From Curvibacter sp. (lineage in GTDB: Bacteria; Pseudomonadota; Gammaproteobacteria; Burkholderiales; Burkholderiaceae_C), in contig REAW01000009.1 of the NCBI GenBank assembly GCA_004293725.1, forward strand, positions 1 to 64,000: 64,000 nucleotides of DNA, in the 5' to 3' direction. Below the pieces are notes generated by a model, which was given only the letters and a program-made list of their open reading frames with translations, had not been told where the DNA came from and ran no database searches. This document shows positions 45,958 through 54,436 of this stretch, piece after piece. A program made the position numbers and the translations under genes. Position 1 is the first letter of the stretch, and the number at the start of each line of letters is the position of its first letter.

Positions 45958-45961
45958 TAGT
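45943..45961. repeat. Degenerate repeat copy at the yihY stop codon
   Basis: GCTACAAAAATAGTAGTGA shares AAAAATAGTAG and the flanking palindrome with the copy at 47253-47313. It supplies the last two sense codons and the stop of the yihY-family gene. Too short for certainty. Confidence 0.35.
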
Positions 45962-45975
45962 GAATCAACCCGGAA

Positions 45976-46317
45976 TCAGAAAGGGATTCTGCCTCTCAAG
46001 ATGTCTCTGTACATGCACCAATCGCCCAAAAAGCTGTAGAGCGGGCGCTTGAAGCTGGCGGGCTTGTTTTTCTCAAACCCGAAGTGGCCGACCCAGGCAA
46101 AGCCATAGCCACACAACAAGCCATACAAAAGGTACTGCGGCTTGCCGGTGGCCAGCAGCATGGCCAGGCACGCCAGGGTGAGCGTAGAGCCGACAAAGTG
46201 CAGGCGTCGGCAGGTGGTGTTGCTGTGCTCTCCCAAGTAAAAAGGGTAGAACTCTGCAAAGCTTTGAAAACTGCGCGGGTCGGTTGTGGTCGTTGCTGGA
46301 GGGGTGCTGGCGTCCAT
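45976..46317 (-). CDS. Mpo1-like (DUF962) membrane protein
   Basis: This 113-residue protein has SFAEFYPFYLGEHSNTTCRRLHFVG (18-42) and FAWVGHFGFEKNKPASFKRPLYSF (73-96), the DUF962 signature with the conserved histidines. It has two or three hydrophobic segments. The yeast homologue Mpo1 is a dioxygenase of long-chain 2-hydroxy fatty acids; the bacterial role is not established. AAGGAACG precedes ATG at 46317. Confidence 0.9.
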   Translation of the reverse strand: MDASTPPATTTTDPRSFQSFAEFYPFYLGEHSNTTCRRLHFVGSTLTLACLAMLLATGKPQYLLYGLLCGYGFAWVGHFGFEKNKPASFKRPLYSFLGDWCMYRDILRGRIPF

Positions 46318-46404
46318 GGTGGCGTTCCTTGAGTTCAGGGCGTATGGTCGGGTATCTGACCGTGACTGGCAAGGGCAGTTGGCCTAGGGCCCGTGCAAAA
46401 GCAG

Positions 46405-47157
46405 TCAGTTGGTGTGGATACCGTACTTGGCCCACAGTTTTTTCAACAGCCCGGCCGACTCCATGCGGGCCAGCAAGGCATCCATGTCTTGCGCGCTGGG
46501 TTTGCTCCCTTTTTGGACCACTATGGTGTGCGCGTAGTTTTGGTCCATGTGGTCGGACACCAGCAGCTTGTCGCGGGCGCTCGGATTCTGCAGCAGGTAA
46601 CGGCTCAGGTAGGACTTGGTAATCACCGCAACATCACCATGCCCGCCCAGCAGGTTGCGCAGGCTCACCTCGTTGTCCGCGCTGAACGTGATGTGGAATT
46701 TGCTGGCCAACACGGTCGGATCGGACTCAAAGTTGGCAAAGCTGTAGTGATAGCCCAGTACGCCCAGAATTTTTTTGTCACTCAACGTCTGAAAAAACTC
46801 TTGCCCCCGGCCGCTTGCACTGCGGGCCACATACACCTCGCCGTCGCCACGTAAAAACACCTTGCTGGAATCCACGTTGGCAGTGTCCCAGCCCCAGATC
46901 TTGTTTTCAAACATCACCATGCTGAACGCACCTCTTTCCAAGTCCCGGTAGCGGCGGTTGGCTGAAGTGTTGACCACCTCAAAACGGTAATCTTTTTGAA
47001 ACGCGTTCAGCGCCTGTACCAAGTCAAACGTTAAACCGGAAGTTTTGTCGACAAAAGGCAAAAATGGATACGCCCCTACGCGAACGGGCTGGGCTGCCCA
47101 GCCATGGGACGCCACACATATCCATGCGATCAGCAATAGCCTTGCAACCCTTCCCAT
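46405..47157 (-). CDS. Extracellular solute-binding protein family 3, unlinked
   Basis: This 250-residue protein has a signal peptide (hydrophobic 4-20, cleavage after WAA near 22) and a periplasmic amino-acid-binding-like fold (VRVGAYPFLPFVDKTSGLTFDLVQAL). Binding residues typical of polar amino acid receptors are only partly present. No permease or ATPase gene is adjacent, so it could serve a distant transporter or a signalling protein. It lies alone between the Mpo1-like gene and an untranslated region with a repeat copy. Confidence 0.82.
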   Translation of the reverse strand: MGRVARLLLIAWICVASHGWAAQPVRVGAYPFLPFVDKTSGLTFDLVQALNAFQKDYRFEVVNTSANRRYRDLERGAFSMVMFENKIWGWDTANVDSSKVFLRGDGEVYVARSASGRGQEFFQTLSDKKILGVLGYHYSFANFESDPTVLASKFHITFSADNEVSLRNLLGGHGDVAVITKSYLSRYLLQNPSARDKLLVSDHMDQNYAHTIVVQKGSKPSAQDMDALLARMESAGLLKKLWAKYGIHTN

Positions 47158-47553
47158 ATGCGCAGTCCTTCATTTTTTCGATGTATTGAACCTATGCCGC
47201 ATTATTTGGTGTTGCACCTTTTATGGCAAGTTGCATCACCGTGAATGCTGTAAATACTATAAAAATAGTAGCTAGAGGCGCATATTCCACTTGGACTAAC
47301 GGTATTTTTGACAGGTGATTACCTGCAGCAAGATGTCGGATGGGCAGCCTGTATCTTGAATCGGGTCTGGCCCGGAGTCCGATTGACAAAAGCGCCCCCA
47401 ATTTGCTCGTTGCCCGCACCTGGAAAGGCAGCGGAATCTACTGTTTCTGGCACTCGAACGCGGTATTGCTGCTAGCATTCTGGTGGCAACCGCAGGATGA
47501 ATCGCCAGCCCAGCTTCATTCTCGCGACGCCTGCCTCATCCAGGAGACCCGCC
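47158..47553. other. 396-base intergenic region with a repeat copy
   Basis: This divergent region between the solute-binding protein and a TPR gene holds no gene I can support. It contains a copy of the dispersed repeat (47253-47313), short inverted repeats near 47190-47230, and, just before the TPR gene, AGGAG at 47542. Promoters of both genes must lie here but I could not pick them out with confidence. Confidence 0.6.
47253..47313. repeat. Full copy of dispersed palindromic repeat
   Basis: ATACTATAAAAATAGTAGCT then AGAGGCGCATATTCCACTTG then GACTAACGGTATTTTTGACAG: the A/T-rich palindrome, the GCGCATATTCCA element and a GG-CTA element lie in the usual order, in the orientation opposite to 20065-20124. 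Confidence 0.7.
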
Positions 47554-48033
47554 ATGAAGAACCCTCTAACCCGCCTGATTGGCATTGCCATGCTGGCACT
47601 TTTCGCGCACATCGTGTATGCCGCCGGTGCCGAATCCAGTCCAGTCCCAGCCACTGATGCACTGGCATCCGTGCGAGAACATCTGGCTGCCAAGAAATGG
47701 GCGGCCGCTATTGACGAGCTCAAGCGCATCAATGACACCGGCAACGCAGACTGGAATAACCTCATGGGCTACAGCCTGCGCAAGGCGGCCAAGCCTGATT
47801 TCGCGGGAGCCGAGAGGTATTACAACGACGCTCTGCGCATCAACCCCCAGCACCGGGGCGCACTCGAATACTCCGGTGAGCTGTACCTGATGACCAACAA
47901 CCTGCCCATGGCCGAAAAGCGCCTGAGCGCGCTCAACCAGGCCTGCTTCCTGCCATGCGCGGAGTTCACCCAACTGAAGCAGGCCGTAGAGCGCTACAAG
48001 GCGGCTGGCAACCAATACAAAGGCAACTACTGA
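47554..48033 (+). CDS. Exported TPR-repeat protein
   Basis: This 159-residue protein has a signal peptide (1 to about 22, RLIGIAMLALFAHIVYAAG). Two or three tetratricopeptide-like helical pairs follow (about 35-140, with NDTGNADWNNLMGYSLRKA and RYYNDALRINPQHRGALEYS). It is probably periplasmic and mediates protein-protein contact. No partner is evident. ATG at 47554 follows AGGAG; an in-frame ATG 19 codons upstream would add a polar extension before the signal peptide and is less likely. The stop overlaps the end of the convergent hydrolase gene by 7 bases. Confidence 0.8.
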   Translation: MKNPLTRLIGIAMLALFAHIVYAAGAESSPVPATDALASVREHLAAKKWAAAIDELKRINDTGNADWNNLMGYSLRKAAKPDFAGAERYYNDALRINPQHRGALEYSGELYLMTNNLPMAEKRLSALNQACFLPCAEFTQLKQAVERYKAAGNQYKGNY

Positions 48034-48869
48034 GGCGCTGACGGCCGTCCGCCACTCGCCAGAAACTGGCGGATGGCGGACAGGGTTTGCTCCGGGGCTT
48101 CGGTCATTTGGTGGTGGCCCACGGGCACCATGTGCAGTTCAGTGCGTGCTGCGCGCTTGCGGGTCGCGGCCAGCAGCAGTTGTGCGGCTTTGGGCGTGGT
48201 CATCTGGTCCTGCTCGCCCAGCACGAACAGAACCGGGCACAGCACCTGCGCCATGGCCTCTTCGCCATGGGCGTAGTTGTTGCAGGCCGAGAATCCACGG
48301 TGGAACACATTGACCGCTGTGTTGCTGCCCAACACCCGCCGCCCCAGCGCCATGTTGCTGCCAAACACCCAGGTGCCGGGGCCCAACGCTGAGGGCGGCG
48401 CGGCCAGGGTGCTGCGCGAAAACACATTCACCATGGTCAGTGCTTTCATGGGCTCGTTGAGCGATGTTTCCAGTAGCGCGGGCGACACCTTCATGGGGTA
48501 GGCCGTGCCCACCAGCACCAAGTGGGTGGCGCGTTCTTTCAAGCGAGAAGCCGCTTCCAGCGCAATCAGCGAGCCCCAGCTGTGGCCAACCAGCGCGGCC
48601 TTGTCTATGCCTGCGGCGTCCAGCAGCGCGACGATGAAATCTGCGGCTTCTTCCACAGATGAGGGCGCTTCGCCGCCACTGCGGCAGTGGCCGGGCAGGT
48701 CCACGGCTAGCACGTTGTAACCATGGTGGGCGAGGTAGCGGCTTTGCAGAATCCAGACGCTGTGGTCGTTGAGCACGCCGTGAATGAAGACCACGGTGGG
48801 TTTGGCGGCATCAAAAGGTTTGCCGCTGGTGTAGCAGTAGGCCGTGGCGCCGTGGACGGTGATATCCAT
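48027..48869 (-). CDS. Alpha/beta hydrolase
   Basis: This 280-residue protein has an alpha/beta hydrolase fold with the oxyanion region VVFIHGVLNDHSVW (27-40), the nucleophile elbow GHSWGS (about 95-100), and a C-terminal Asp/His pair (GEQDQM near 220 and PVGHHQMTEAPE near 251). The substrate is unknown; it may be an ester or a thioester. The gene overlaps metY by one base, so the two are co-transcribed. No signal peptide is seen. Confidence 0.87.
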   Translation of the reverse strand: MDITVHGATAYCYTSGKPFDAAKPTVVFIHGVLNDHSVWILQSRYLAHHGYNVLAVDLPGHCRSGGEAPSSVEEAADFIVALLDAAGIDKAALVGHSWGSLIALEAASRLKERATHLVLVGTAYPMKVSPALLETSLNEPMKALTMVNVFSRSTLAAPPSALGPGTWVFGSNMALGRRVLGSNTAVNVFHRGFSACNNYAHGEEAMAQVLCPVLFVLGEQDQMTTPKAAQLLLAATRKRAARTELHMVPVGHHQMTEAPEQTLSAIRQFLASGGRPSAPQ

Positions 48870-50182
48870 CAGACACCTGCCTTTTCTGCGGCCTTCAGCG
48901 CGCGTTTTAGGTCGTCAATCAAATCGTCCGGGTCTTCCAAGCCTATGGACAGGCGTATGGTTCCCTGGGTGATGCCGCCTGCCGCCAGAGCTTCATCGCT
49001 CATGCGGAAGTGGGTGGTGCTGGCGGGGTGGATGACCAGGCTGCGGCAGTCGCCCACATTGGCCAGGTGGCTAAAGACCTTGAGTGTTTCGATGAACTTT
49101 TTGCCTTGCTCGCGGTTGCCCTTGAGGTCGAAGCTGAACACCGAACCTGCCCCCTTGGGCAAGAGCTTTTTCGCCAGCGCGTGGCTGGGGTGGTTCTCCA
49201 GTAGCGGGTGGCCCACGCGGCCCACAAAAGGCTGGCTGGCTAAAAACTCCACCACCTTTTCGGTGTTGCTGATGTGGCGCGCCATGCGCAGGCCCAGTGT
49301 TTCGATGCCCTGCAAAATAAGCCAAGCAGTGTGCGGGCTCATGCAGGCGCCAAAATCGCGCAAGCCTTCTCGCCGCGCGCGCAGCAGGAAGGCGCCCACG
49401 GTACTTTCCTCGCTGAAGTTCATGTTGTGAAAGCCCTCATAGGGAGCGGCCAGTTCGGCAAAGCGTCCCGTGGCTGCATACGCCCGTGCCCAGTCGAAGC
49501 TGCCGCCGTCCACCACAACGCCGCCGATTACCGTGCCATGGCCGCTGAGAAACTTTGTGGCCGAGTGGTAGACCAGGTCAGCGCCTTGCGAAAACGGTTG
49601 CACCAGCCAGGGCGATGTGAGGGTGGAGTCCACCAGCAGCGGCACACCAGCCTCGTGCGCAACCTGCGCAATGGTGGGGGTGTCCAGCACGTCCAGACCT
49701 GGGTTGCCCACGGTTTCGCCGAAAAACAGGCGTGTGTTGGGCCGCACGGCGGCGCGCCAGCCATCCACATCACCCGGCTTTACAAAGGTGGTGTCAATGC
49801 CAAAGCGGCGTAGCGTGTAGTGCAGCAAGTTGTGGGACCCGCCGTACAAAGCGCTGGACGCCACGACATGCCCGCCCGCACCCATAAGGGTAGCCACTGC
49901 AAGGTGCAGCGCGGCCTGACCGCTGGCCGTGGCAAGGGCGCCAATGCCGCCTTCCAGCGCAGCCATGCGCTGTTCAAACACGGCGTTGGTGGGGTTGCTG
50001 ATACGGCTGTAGACGTGGCCCGCACGCTCCAGGTTGAACAGCGACTGCGCGTGTTCGCTGGACTCGAACACAAATGAGGTGGTGAGGTGGATGGGCACTG
50101 CGCGTGCGCCCGTGGTGGGGTCGGGCGCGGCACCAGCGTGCAGGGCCAGGGTGTCAAAGCCGGGGTCAGCGTAGCCAGGCAT
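48869..50182 (-). CDS. metY: O-acetylhomoserine aminocarboxypropyltransferase (sulfhydrylase)
   Basis: This 437-residue PLP enzyme of the Cys/Met family has FDTLALHAGAAPDPTTGARAVP at the N-terminus and RISNPTNAVFEQRMAALEGG (60-79). The PLP-binding lysine K210 lies in SATKFLSGHG. It makes homocysteine from O-acetylhomoserine and sulfide in methionine synthesis. A ribosome site (GGAG) precedes ATG at 50182. A MetX partner (homoserine acetyltransferase) is not in this window. Confidence 0.94.
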   Translation of the reverse strand: MPGYADPGFDTLALHAGAAPDPTTGARAVPIHLTTSFVFESSEHAQSLFNLERAGHVYSRISNPTNAVFEQRMAALEGGIGALATASGQAALHLAVATLMGAGGHVVASSALYGGSHNLLHYTLRRFGIDTTFVKPGDVDGWRAAVRPNTRLFFGETVGNPGLDVLDTPTIAQVAHEAGVPLLVDSTLTSPWLVQPFSQGADLVYHSATKFLSGHGTVIGGVVVDGGSFDWARAYAATGRFAELAAPYEGFHNMNFSEESTVGAFLLRARREGLRDFGACMSPHTAWLILQGIETLGLRMARHISNTEKVVEFLASQPFVGRVGHPLLENHPSHALAKKLLPKGAGSVFSFDLKGNREQGKKFIETLKVFSHLANVGDCRSLVIHPASTTHFRMSDEALAAGGITQGTIRLSIGLEDPDDLIDDLKRALKAAEKAGV

Positions 50183-50284
50183 GGGGTTCTCCGGTGAAAG
50201 TCACTTGGTAATCGGGACGAAACCTTGGCATTGTGGGCTATATTTGATGCTCAGTTTCAATCCCAGTGTCACGAGGAAGTCCCC

Positions 50285-50752
50285 ATGAAAGTCAGCGATA
50301 TTCTGCGCGTCAAAGGCGGCACGCTTTTTACCACCACGCCGGAAGAAACTTTGGCCGAAGCGGCCCAACTGATGGCGGAGAAGGACATTGGTTCGCTGGT
50401 CGTGATTTCCCATGGTCTGGTGGTCGGCATGCTGACTTTTCGCGAAGTGATTCAGGCGGTGGTCAAAAATGGCGGCAGTTTTGGCACTACCACTGTCTAC
50501 CGTGCCATGGACCCCGGCCCACTCACTTGCACCATGGAAACCGAGATGGACGAAGTGCGCCGCATGATGCTGGACCGCCACGCGCGCTATATGCCGGTGA
50601 TTGACAACCGCATGCTCATGGGCGTGATCAGCTTCTACGACGTGGCCCGCGCTGTGGTGGATAGCCAGAACTTTGAAAACAAGATGCTCAAGGCCTACAT
50701 ACGCGACTGGCCCGAAGGCGAAGTTGCCAAGCCCGAGGCAGAGAACACCTAA
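50285..50752 (+). CDS. CBS-domain pair protein
   Basis: This 155-residue protein consists of two CBS domains (about 7-60, VKGGTLFTTTPEETLAEAAQLM; and about 75-130, MDPGPLTCTMETEMDEVRRMMLDRHARYMPV) and a short tail. CBS pairs bind adenosine nucleotides and control other proteins; the target is unknown. ATG at 50285 has GAGGAAG upstream. It lies divergent from metY and convergent with phaZ. Confidence 0.88.
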   Translation: MKVSDILRVKGGTLFTTTPEETLAEAAQLMAEKDIGSLVVISHGLVVGMLTFREVIQAVVKNGGSFGTTTVYRAMDPGPLTCTMETEMDEVRRMMLDRHARYMPVIDNRMLMGVISFYDVARAVVDSQNFENKMLKAYIRDWPEGEVAKPEAENT

Positions 50753-50804
50753 GAGTTAGCCCGCTTGGAGGGCAGCGACCGGCGCAGCGGCGGAGCGTGG
50801 AGGC

Positions 50805-52019
50805 CTACTCACTGGCGTGGATCATGTCCCGTACACGCGGATAGATTTGCTGGTTCCACCTGCGACCACTGAACACACCATAGTGCCCCACGCCGGTTTG
50901 CACATGGTGTGTTTTTTTGTAGGGACGCACGCTGGTGCAGAGGTCTTGCGCAGCTACGGTCTGACCCACCGCACAGATGTCGTCACGCTCCCCTTCTACC
51001 GTCATCAGCGCAGTGCGGCGAATGGCGGCAGGGTTGATGATGCGGTCTTTGTAACTGAGTTTGCCTAGCGGCAGGTCGTAGGTCTGGAAAACTTTCTCCA
51101 CTGTCTCCAAGTAAAACTCAGCGGGCAGGTCGTTGACAGCCAAGTATTCATCGTAAAACACCCGGATGATGTTGGCCTTTTCCACATCACCATCGACCAG
51201 GTGTTGGTACAAGTCCTTGAACGACTGTTTGTGGCGGTCCAAATTCATGCTCAAAAATGCGCTGAGTTGTACAAACCCAGGGTAGACCCGGCGCATATAG
51301 CCTTTGTGCGGCAGTGGCACGTGGCTGATGAGGTTTTTCTCAAACCACTCGATGGGTTTGCTCACTGCAAGCTTGTTCACCTCAGTGGGGTTCACGCGGC
51401 AGTCTACCGGGCCGGCCATCAGGGTGAGGCTACGTGGCTGGGCTGGGTCGTCATCCTCGGCCATCACAGCGGAAGCTGCCAAAGCTGCCACGCAGGGCTG
51501 GCATACCGCAATCACATGGGTGCCGGGGCCAATGGTCTGGGTGAAGCGGATCATGTGGTCGATGTAGTCGTCCAGCCCGAATGCGCCATGGCGCAGTGCC
51601 ACGTCACGCGCGTTGTGCCAATCCGTGATGTACACGTCGTGGTCTTGCAGCAAGGTGCGTGCGGTTTCACGTAGCAAGGTTGCAAAGTGGCCCGACAGGG
51701 GGGCGACTAGCAGAACCTTGGGTTGGGGTTCTGCGGTGGGCTCCTGCTTTTGAAAATGCAGCAAGGTGCCAAAGGGCATGGTTAGCACAGCGTGCTCCGC
51801 CACCACTATCTCACGTTCACCCACTTTCACACTGTCGATGCCATAAGCGGGGCGCGAATGGGTCAGGCGCATCCGCGACAGCACTTCCATACTGGCCGCC
51901 ATTTTGCGCAGCATGCTGCCTTCAGTCTGATTCATCCACAGGGAAGCGCCCAGGCCTTGGGCCATCAGGCGCAGGGGCGAGGTGAAATCGGACTGGGTTT
52001 GGTAAGCCTGGTACAGCAT
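50805..52019 (-). CDS. phaZ: Intracellular polyhydroxyalkanoate depolymerase
   Basis: This 404-residue protein starts MLYQAYQTQSDFTSPLRLMA, the N-terminus of PhaZ-type intracellular depolymerases. It has the motif VCQPCVAALAASAVMAEDD (about 172-190). In this family a cysteine replaces the serine of the lipase box, and C173 is the likely nucleophile. It breaks down stored polyhydroxybutyrate granules. ATG at 52019 is chosen; the frame runs on upstream over a glutathione transferase gene but that part is not plausible. It indicates the organism stores PHB. Confidence 0.93.
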   Translation of the reverse strand: MLYQAYQTQSDFTSPLRLMAQGLGASLWMNQTEGSMLRKMAASMEVLSRMRLTHSRPAYGIDSVKVGEREIVVAEHAVLTMPFGTLLHFQKQEPTAEPQPKVLLVAPLSGHFATLLRETARTLLQDHDVYITDWHNARDVALRHGAFGLDDYIDHMIRFTQTIGPGTHVIAVCQPCVAALAASAVMAEDDDPAQPRSLTLMAGPVDCRVNPTEVNKLAVSKPIEWFEKNLISHVPLPHKGYMRRVYPGFVQLSAFLSMNLDRHKQSFKDLYQHLVDGDVEKANIIRVFYDEYLAVNDLPAEFYLETVEKVFQTYDLPLGKLSYKDRIINPAAIRRTALMTVEGERDDICAVGQTVAAQDLCTSVRPYKKTHHVQTGVGHYGVFSGRRWNQQIYPRVRDMIHASE

Positions 52020-52142
52020 GGTTGTCCTGTGATCAAAGCGGCTTGTGGCCGGATGTGCGGGTACAGGCAAGTTACGGGCCAATGTGTTGGCACAAGGCTT
52101 GCGTCGGCTTGGGTATTCATTTCCCCGCACGAGAGGCATTCC

Positions 52143-52799
52143 ATGGCCAAGGCAGTACTGACCATCAGCAGCAAAAACTACGGCGCTTGGGCTTTGCGGG
52201 GCTGGCTGATGACCAAGCTGGCAGGCCTGGAATTCACCGAAAAAGTGATATCGCCAGATGACCCGGCCATGAAGGCCGAGATGCTGCTGCTCTCTAGCAG
52301 CATGCTGGTGCCTTCGTTGCAGCACAACGATGTAAACGTGTGGGACACACTGGCCATTGGTGAGTACCTCAACGAGATCAAACCCAAGGCTGGCCTGTTG
52401 CCCGCCAACATCAAGGCGCGTGCCCATTGCCGCGCTGTGTGCGGCGAAATGCACTCGGGGTTTGCTTCTCTGCGCGGCGCGTTGCCGATGAACCTCAAGG
52501 CGCACTTTCCCCAGTTCAAGGTGTGGTCGCGCGCGCAGGCAGATATTGACCGGGTGCTGGCCATCTGGAAAGACTGCTTCCAGAACTACGGTGGCCCCTA
52601 CCTGTTTGGCAAGCAGCCCTGCCTGGCTGACGCCATGTACGCCCCGGTGGTGACCCGTTTTCTGACCTACGACGTGGCCATCGACAAAGAGGCGGCAGCC
52701 TATTGCAAACGCATCATGGCGCTGCCTGCCATGCAGGAGTGGGTGGCTGCGGCCAAAGCCGAACCTGATGAAATTGACGAACTGGACGCGGAGTTTTAG
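52143..52799 (+). CDS. Glutathione S-transferase-like protein
   Basis: This 218-residue protein has an N-terminal thioredoxin-like domain (about 3-82, LTISSKNYGAWALRGWLMTKLAG) and a C-terminal helical domain (GPYLFGKQPCLADAMYAPVVTR). Ser/Tyr residues near the start could serve as the activating residue. The substrate is unknown. GAGAGG precedes ATG at 52143. It is divergent from phaZ and convergent with the cupin gene; only 6 bases separate its stop from the cupin's stop. Confidence 0.88.
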   Translation: MAKAVLTISSKNYGAWALRGWLMTKLAGLEFTEKVISPDDPAMKAEMLLLSSSMLVPSLQHNDVNVWDTLAIGEYLNEIKPKAGLLPANIKARAHCRAVCGEMHSGFASLRGALPMNLKAHFPQFKVWSRAQADIDRVLAIWKDCFQNYGGPYLFGKQPCLADAMYAPVVTRFLTYDVAIDKEAAAYCKRIMALPAMQEWVAAAKAEPDEIDELDAEF

Positions 52800-52805
52800 G
52801 CCCCA

Positions 52806-53228
52806 TTAAACCCAAGGCGTAGGCGCTGGCACGGCGCATACCGGGTCCACGTCAACCGACTTGAAGTCCGCAGGCGACACGATCTCCAGGTACTCCATGT
52901 CAGGCGAGTAGTCGAACAGGTAGTGGCGGATGCCGGGACGTTGGTGCACCACGTCGCCGGCTTGCACCAAGGTTTCTTTGTCTTCATACATGAACTTGGC
53001 CCAGCCCTTGGTCATGATCACGATTTGGAAATCTGCCTCATGGCGGTGCCACCCTGTGCCTGTTTCTGGTGCCATGTTTGCCTTCACAAGGTGCGCGATC
53101 ACCTTGCCCTGGGTGGCTTCGGCCACACCGAGATCCCGGTACAAGAAAAAATCACGCAAGCCGCCCGTCACAAATTGTGTGTCCTGAGGCTTGACGTGGG
53201 AAAACTTGGTGGTGGTGCGGTCTAGCAT
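52806..53228 (-). CDS. Cupin-domain protein
   Basis: This 140-residue protein has a small cupin barrel: motif 1 GTGWHRHEADFQIVIMTKG (about 57-75, with conserved histidines and glutamate-like residues) and motif 2 QAGDVVHQRPGIRHYLFDYS (about 88-107). Metal binding is likely. The function is unknown; relatives are dioxygenases, isomerases or regulators. AGGAG precedes ATG at 53228. It is divergent from aroC with 113 bases between. Confidence 0.85.
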   Translation of the reverse strand: MLDRTTTKFSHVKPQDTQFVTGGLRDFFLYRDLGVAEATQGKVIAHLVKANMAPETGTGWHRHEADFQIVIMTKGWAKFMYEDKETLVQAGDVVHQRPGIRHYLFDYSPDMEYLEIVSPADFKSVDVDPVCAVPAPTPWV

Positions 53229-53341
53229 GGCTCACTCCTGTTCAAACAAGCTGATAACACTGAATTGGTGCACTGCAGCATGATGCATAAAGTGTTCCAA
53301 CCCGCAGGTCAGTGTGGCCCGTCGGGGATAATTGGCCCACT

Positions 53342-54436
53342 ATGAGCGGCAATACCTTCGGACATCTCTTCACCGTCACCAACTTTGGTGAATCCCACGG
53401 CCCAGCCATTGGCTGTGTCATCGATGGCTGCCCTCCGGGCATGGAGCTTTGCGAGGCCGACATCCAGATCGACCTGGACCGCCGCCGCCCGGGCACTAGC
53501 CGCCACGTGACCCAGCGCAACGAACCCGATGCAGTACAAATCCTCAGCGGTGTTTTCCAGGGCAAGACCACCGGAACGCCGATTGCACTGCTGATCCAGA
53601 ACACGGACCAGCGCAGCAAGGACTACGGCAACATCCTGGACACTTTCCGCCCTGGCCACGCCGACTACAGCTATTTCCAGAAATACGGCATCCGCGATCC
53701 GCGCGGCGGTGGCCGCTCCAGTGCCCGTCTGACCGCGCCCATGGTGGCCGCAGGTGCCGTGGCCAAGAAATGGCTGAAAGAAAAATACGCTACCGAGTTT
53801 CGCGGCTGCATGACCCAGGTAGGCGAACTGCCTATTGGCTTCGAAAGTTGGGACCACGTGCCCAACAACCCGTTCTTTGCTCCAGTGGTTGATGTCCAGA
53901 AGCTGGAAGATTACATGGACGCGCTGCGCAAGGCCGGCGACTCCTGCGGCGCCAAAATTCGTGTCAGTGCCACCAATGTGCCCGTGGGTTTGGGCGAGCC
54001 GCTGTTTGACAAGATGGACGCCGATATAGCCTACGCCATGATGGGGATCAATGCGGTGAAAGGTGTGGAAATTGGCGCCGGCTTTGCCAGCGTTGCACAG
54101 CGCGGTACCCTGCACGGAGACAGCCTGACCCCGAACGGGTTTGCCAGCAACAATGCCGGTGGCACGCTGGGTGGCATTACCACCGGGCAAGACCTGGAAG
54201 TCAACATTGCCATTAAACCCACCAGCTCCATCATTACGCCACGGGACTCGATTGATTCGCTGGGTAACCCTACCCAGGTGATCACCAAAGGGCGACACGA
54301 CCCCTGCGTGGGCATACGTGCTACTCCCATTGCTGAAGCCATGCTGGCTCTGGTGGTGATAGACCATGTGTTGCGCCACCGCGCACAGTGCGGCGATGTG
54401 GTGCCTGGGTTGACGCCCATCGCAGGCAGCATTTGA
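53342..54436 (+). CDS. aroC: Chorismate synthase
   Basis: This 364-residue protein begins [20 protein letters not shown], the standard AroC N-terminus with the FMN-site residues. It has [20 protein letters not shown] and [12 protein letters not shown] near 125-140, and IAIKPTSSI toward the end. It forms chorismate from 5-enolpyruvylshikimate 3-phosphate, the product of AroA encoded at 15-17 kb. The aroQ gene lies two genes downstream. The last 4 bases overlap the next gene's TTG start. Confidence 0.96.
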   Translation: MSGNTFGHLFTVTNFGESHGPAIGCVIDGCPPGMELCEADIQIDLDRRRPGTSRHVTQRNEPDAVQILSGVFQGKTTGTPIALLIQNTDQRSKDYGNILDTFRPGHADYSYFQKYGIRDPRGGGRSSARLTAPMVAAGAVAKKWLKEKYATEFRGCMTQVGELPIGFESWDHVPNNPFFAPVVDVQKLEDYMDALRKAGDSCGAKIRVSATNVPVGLGEPLFDKMDADIAYAMMGINAVKGVEIGAGFASVAQRGTLHGDSLTPNGFASNNAGGTLGGITTGQDLEVNIAIKPTSSIITPRDSIDSLGNPTQVITKGRHDPCVGIRATPIAEAMLALVVIDHVLRHRAQCGDVVPGLTPIAGSI

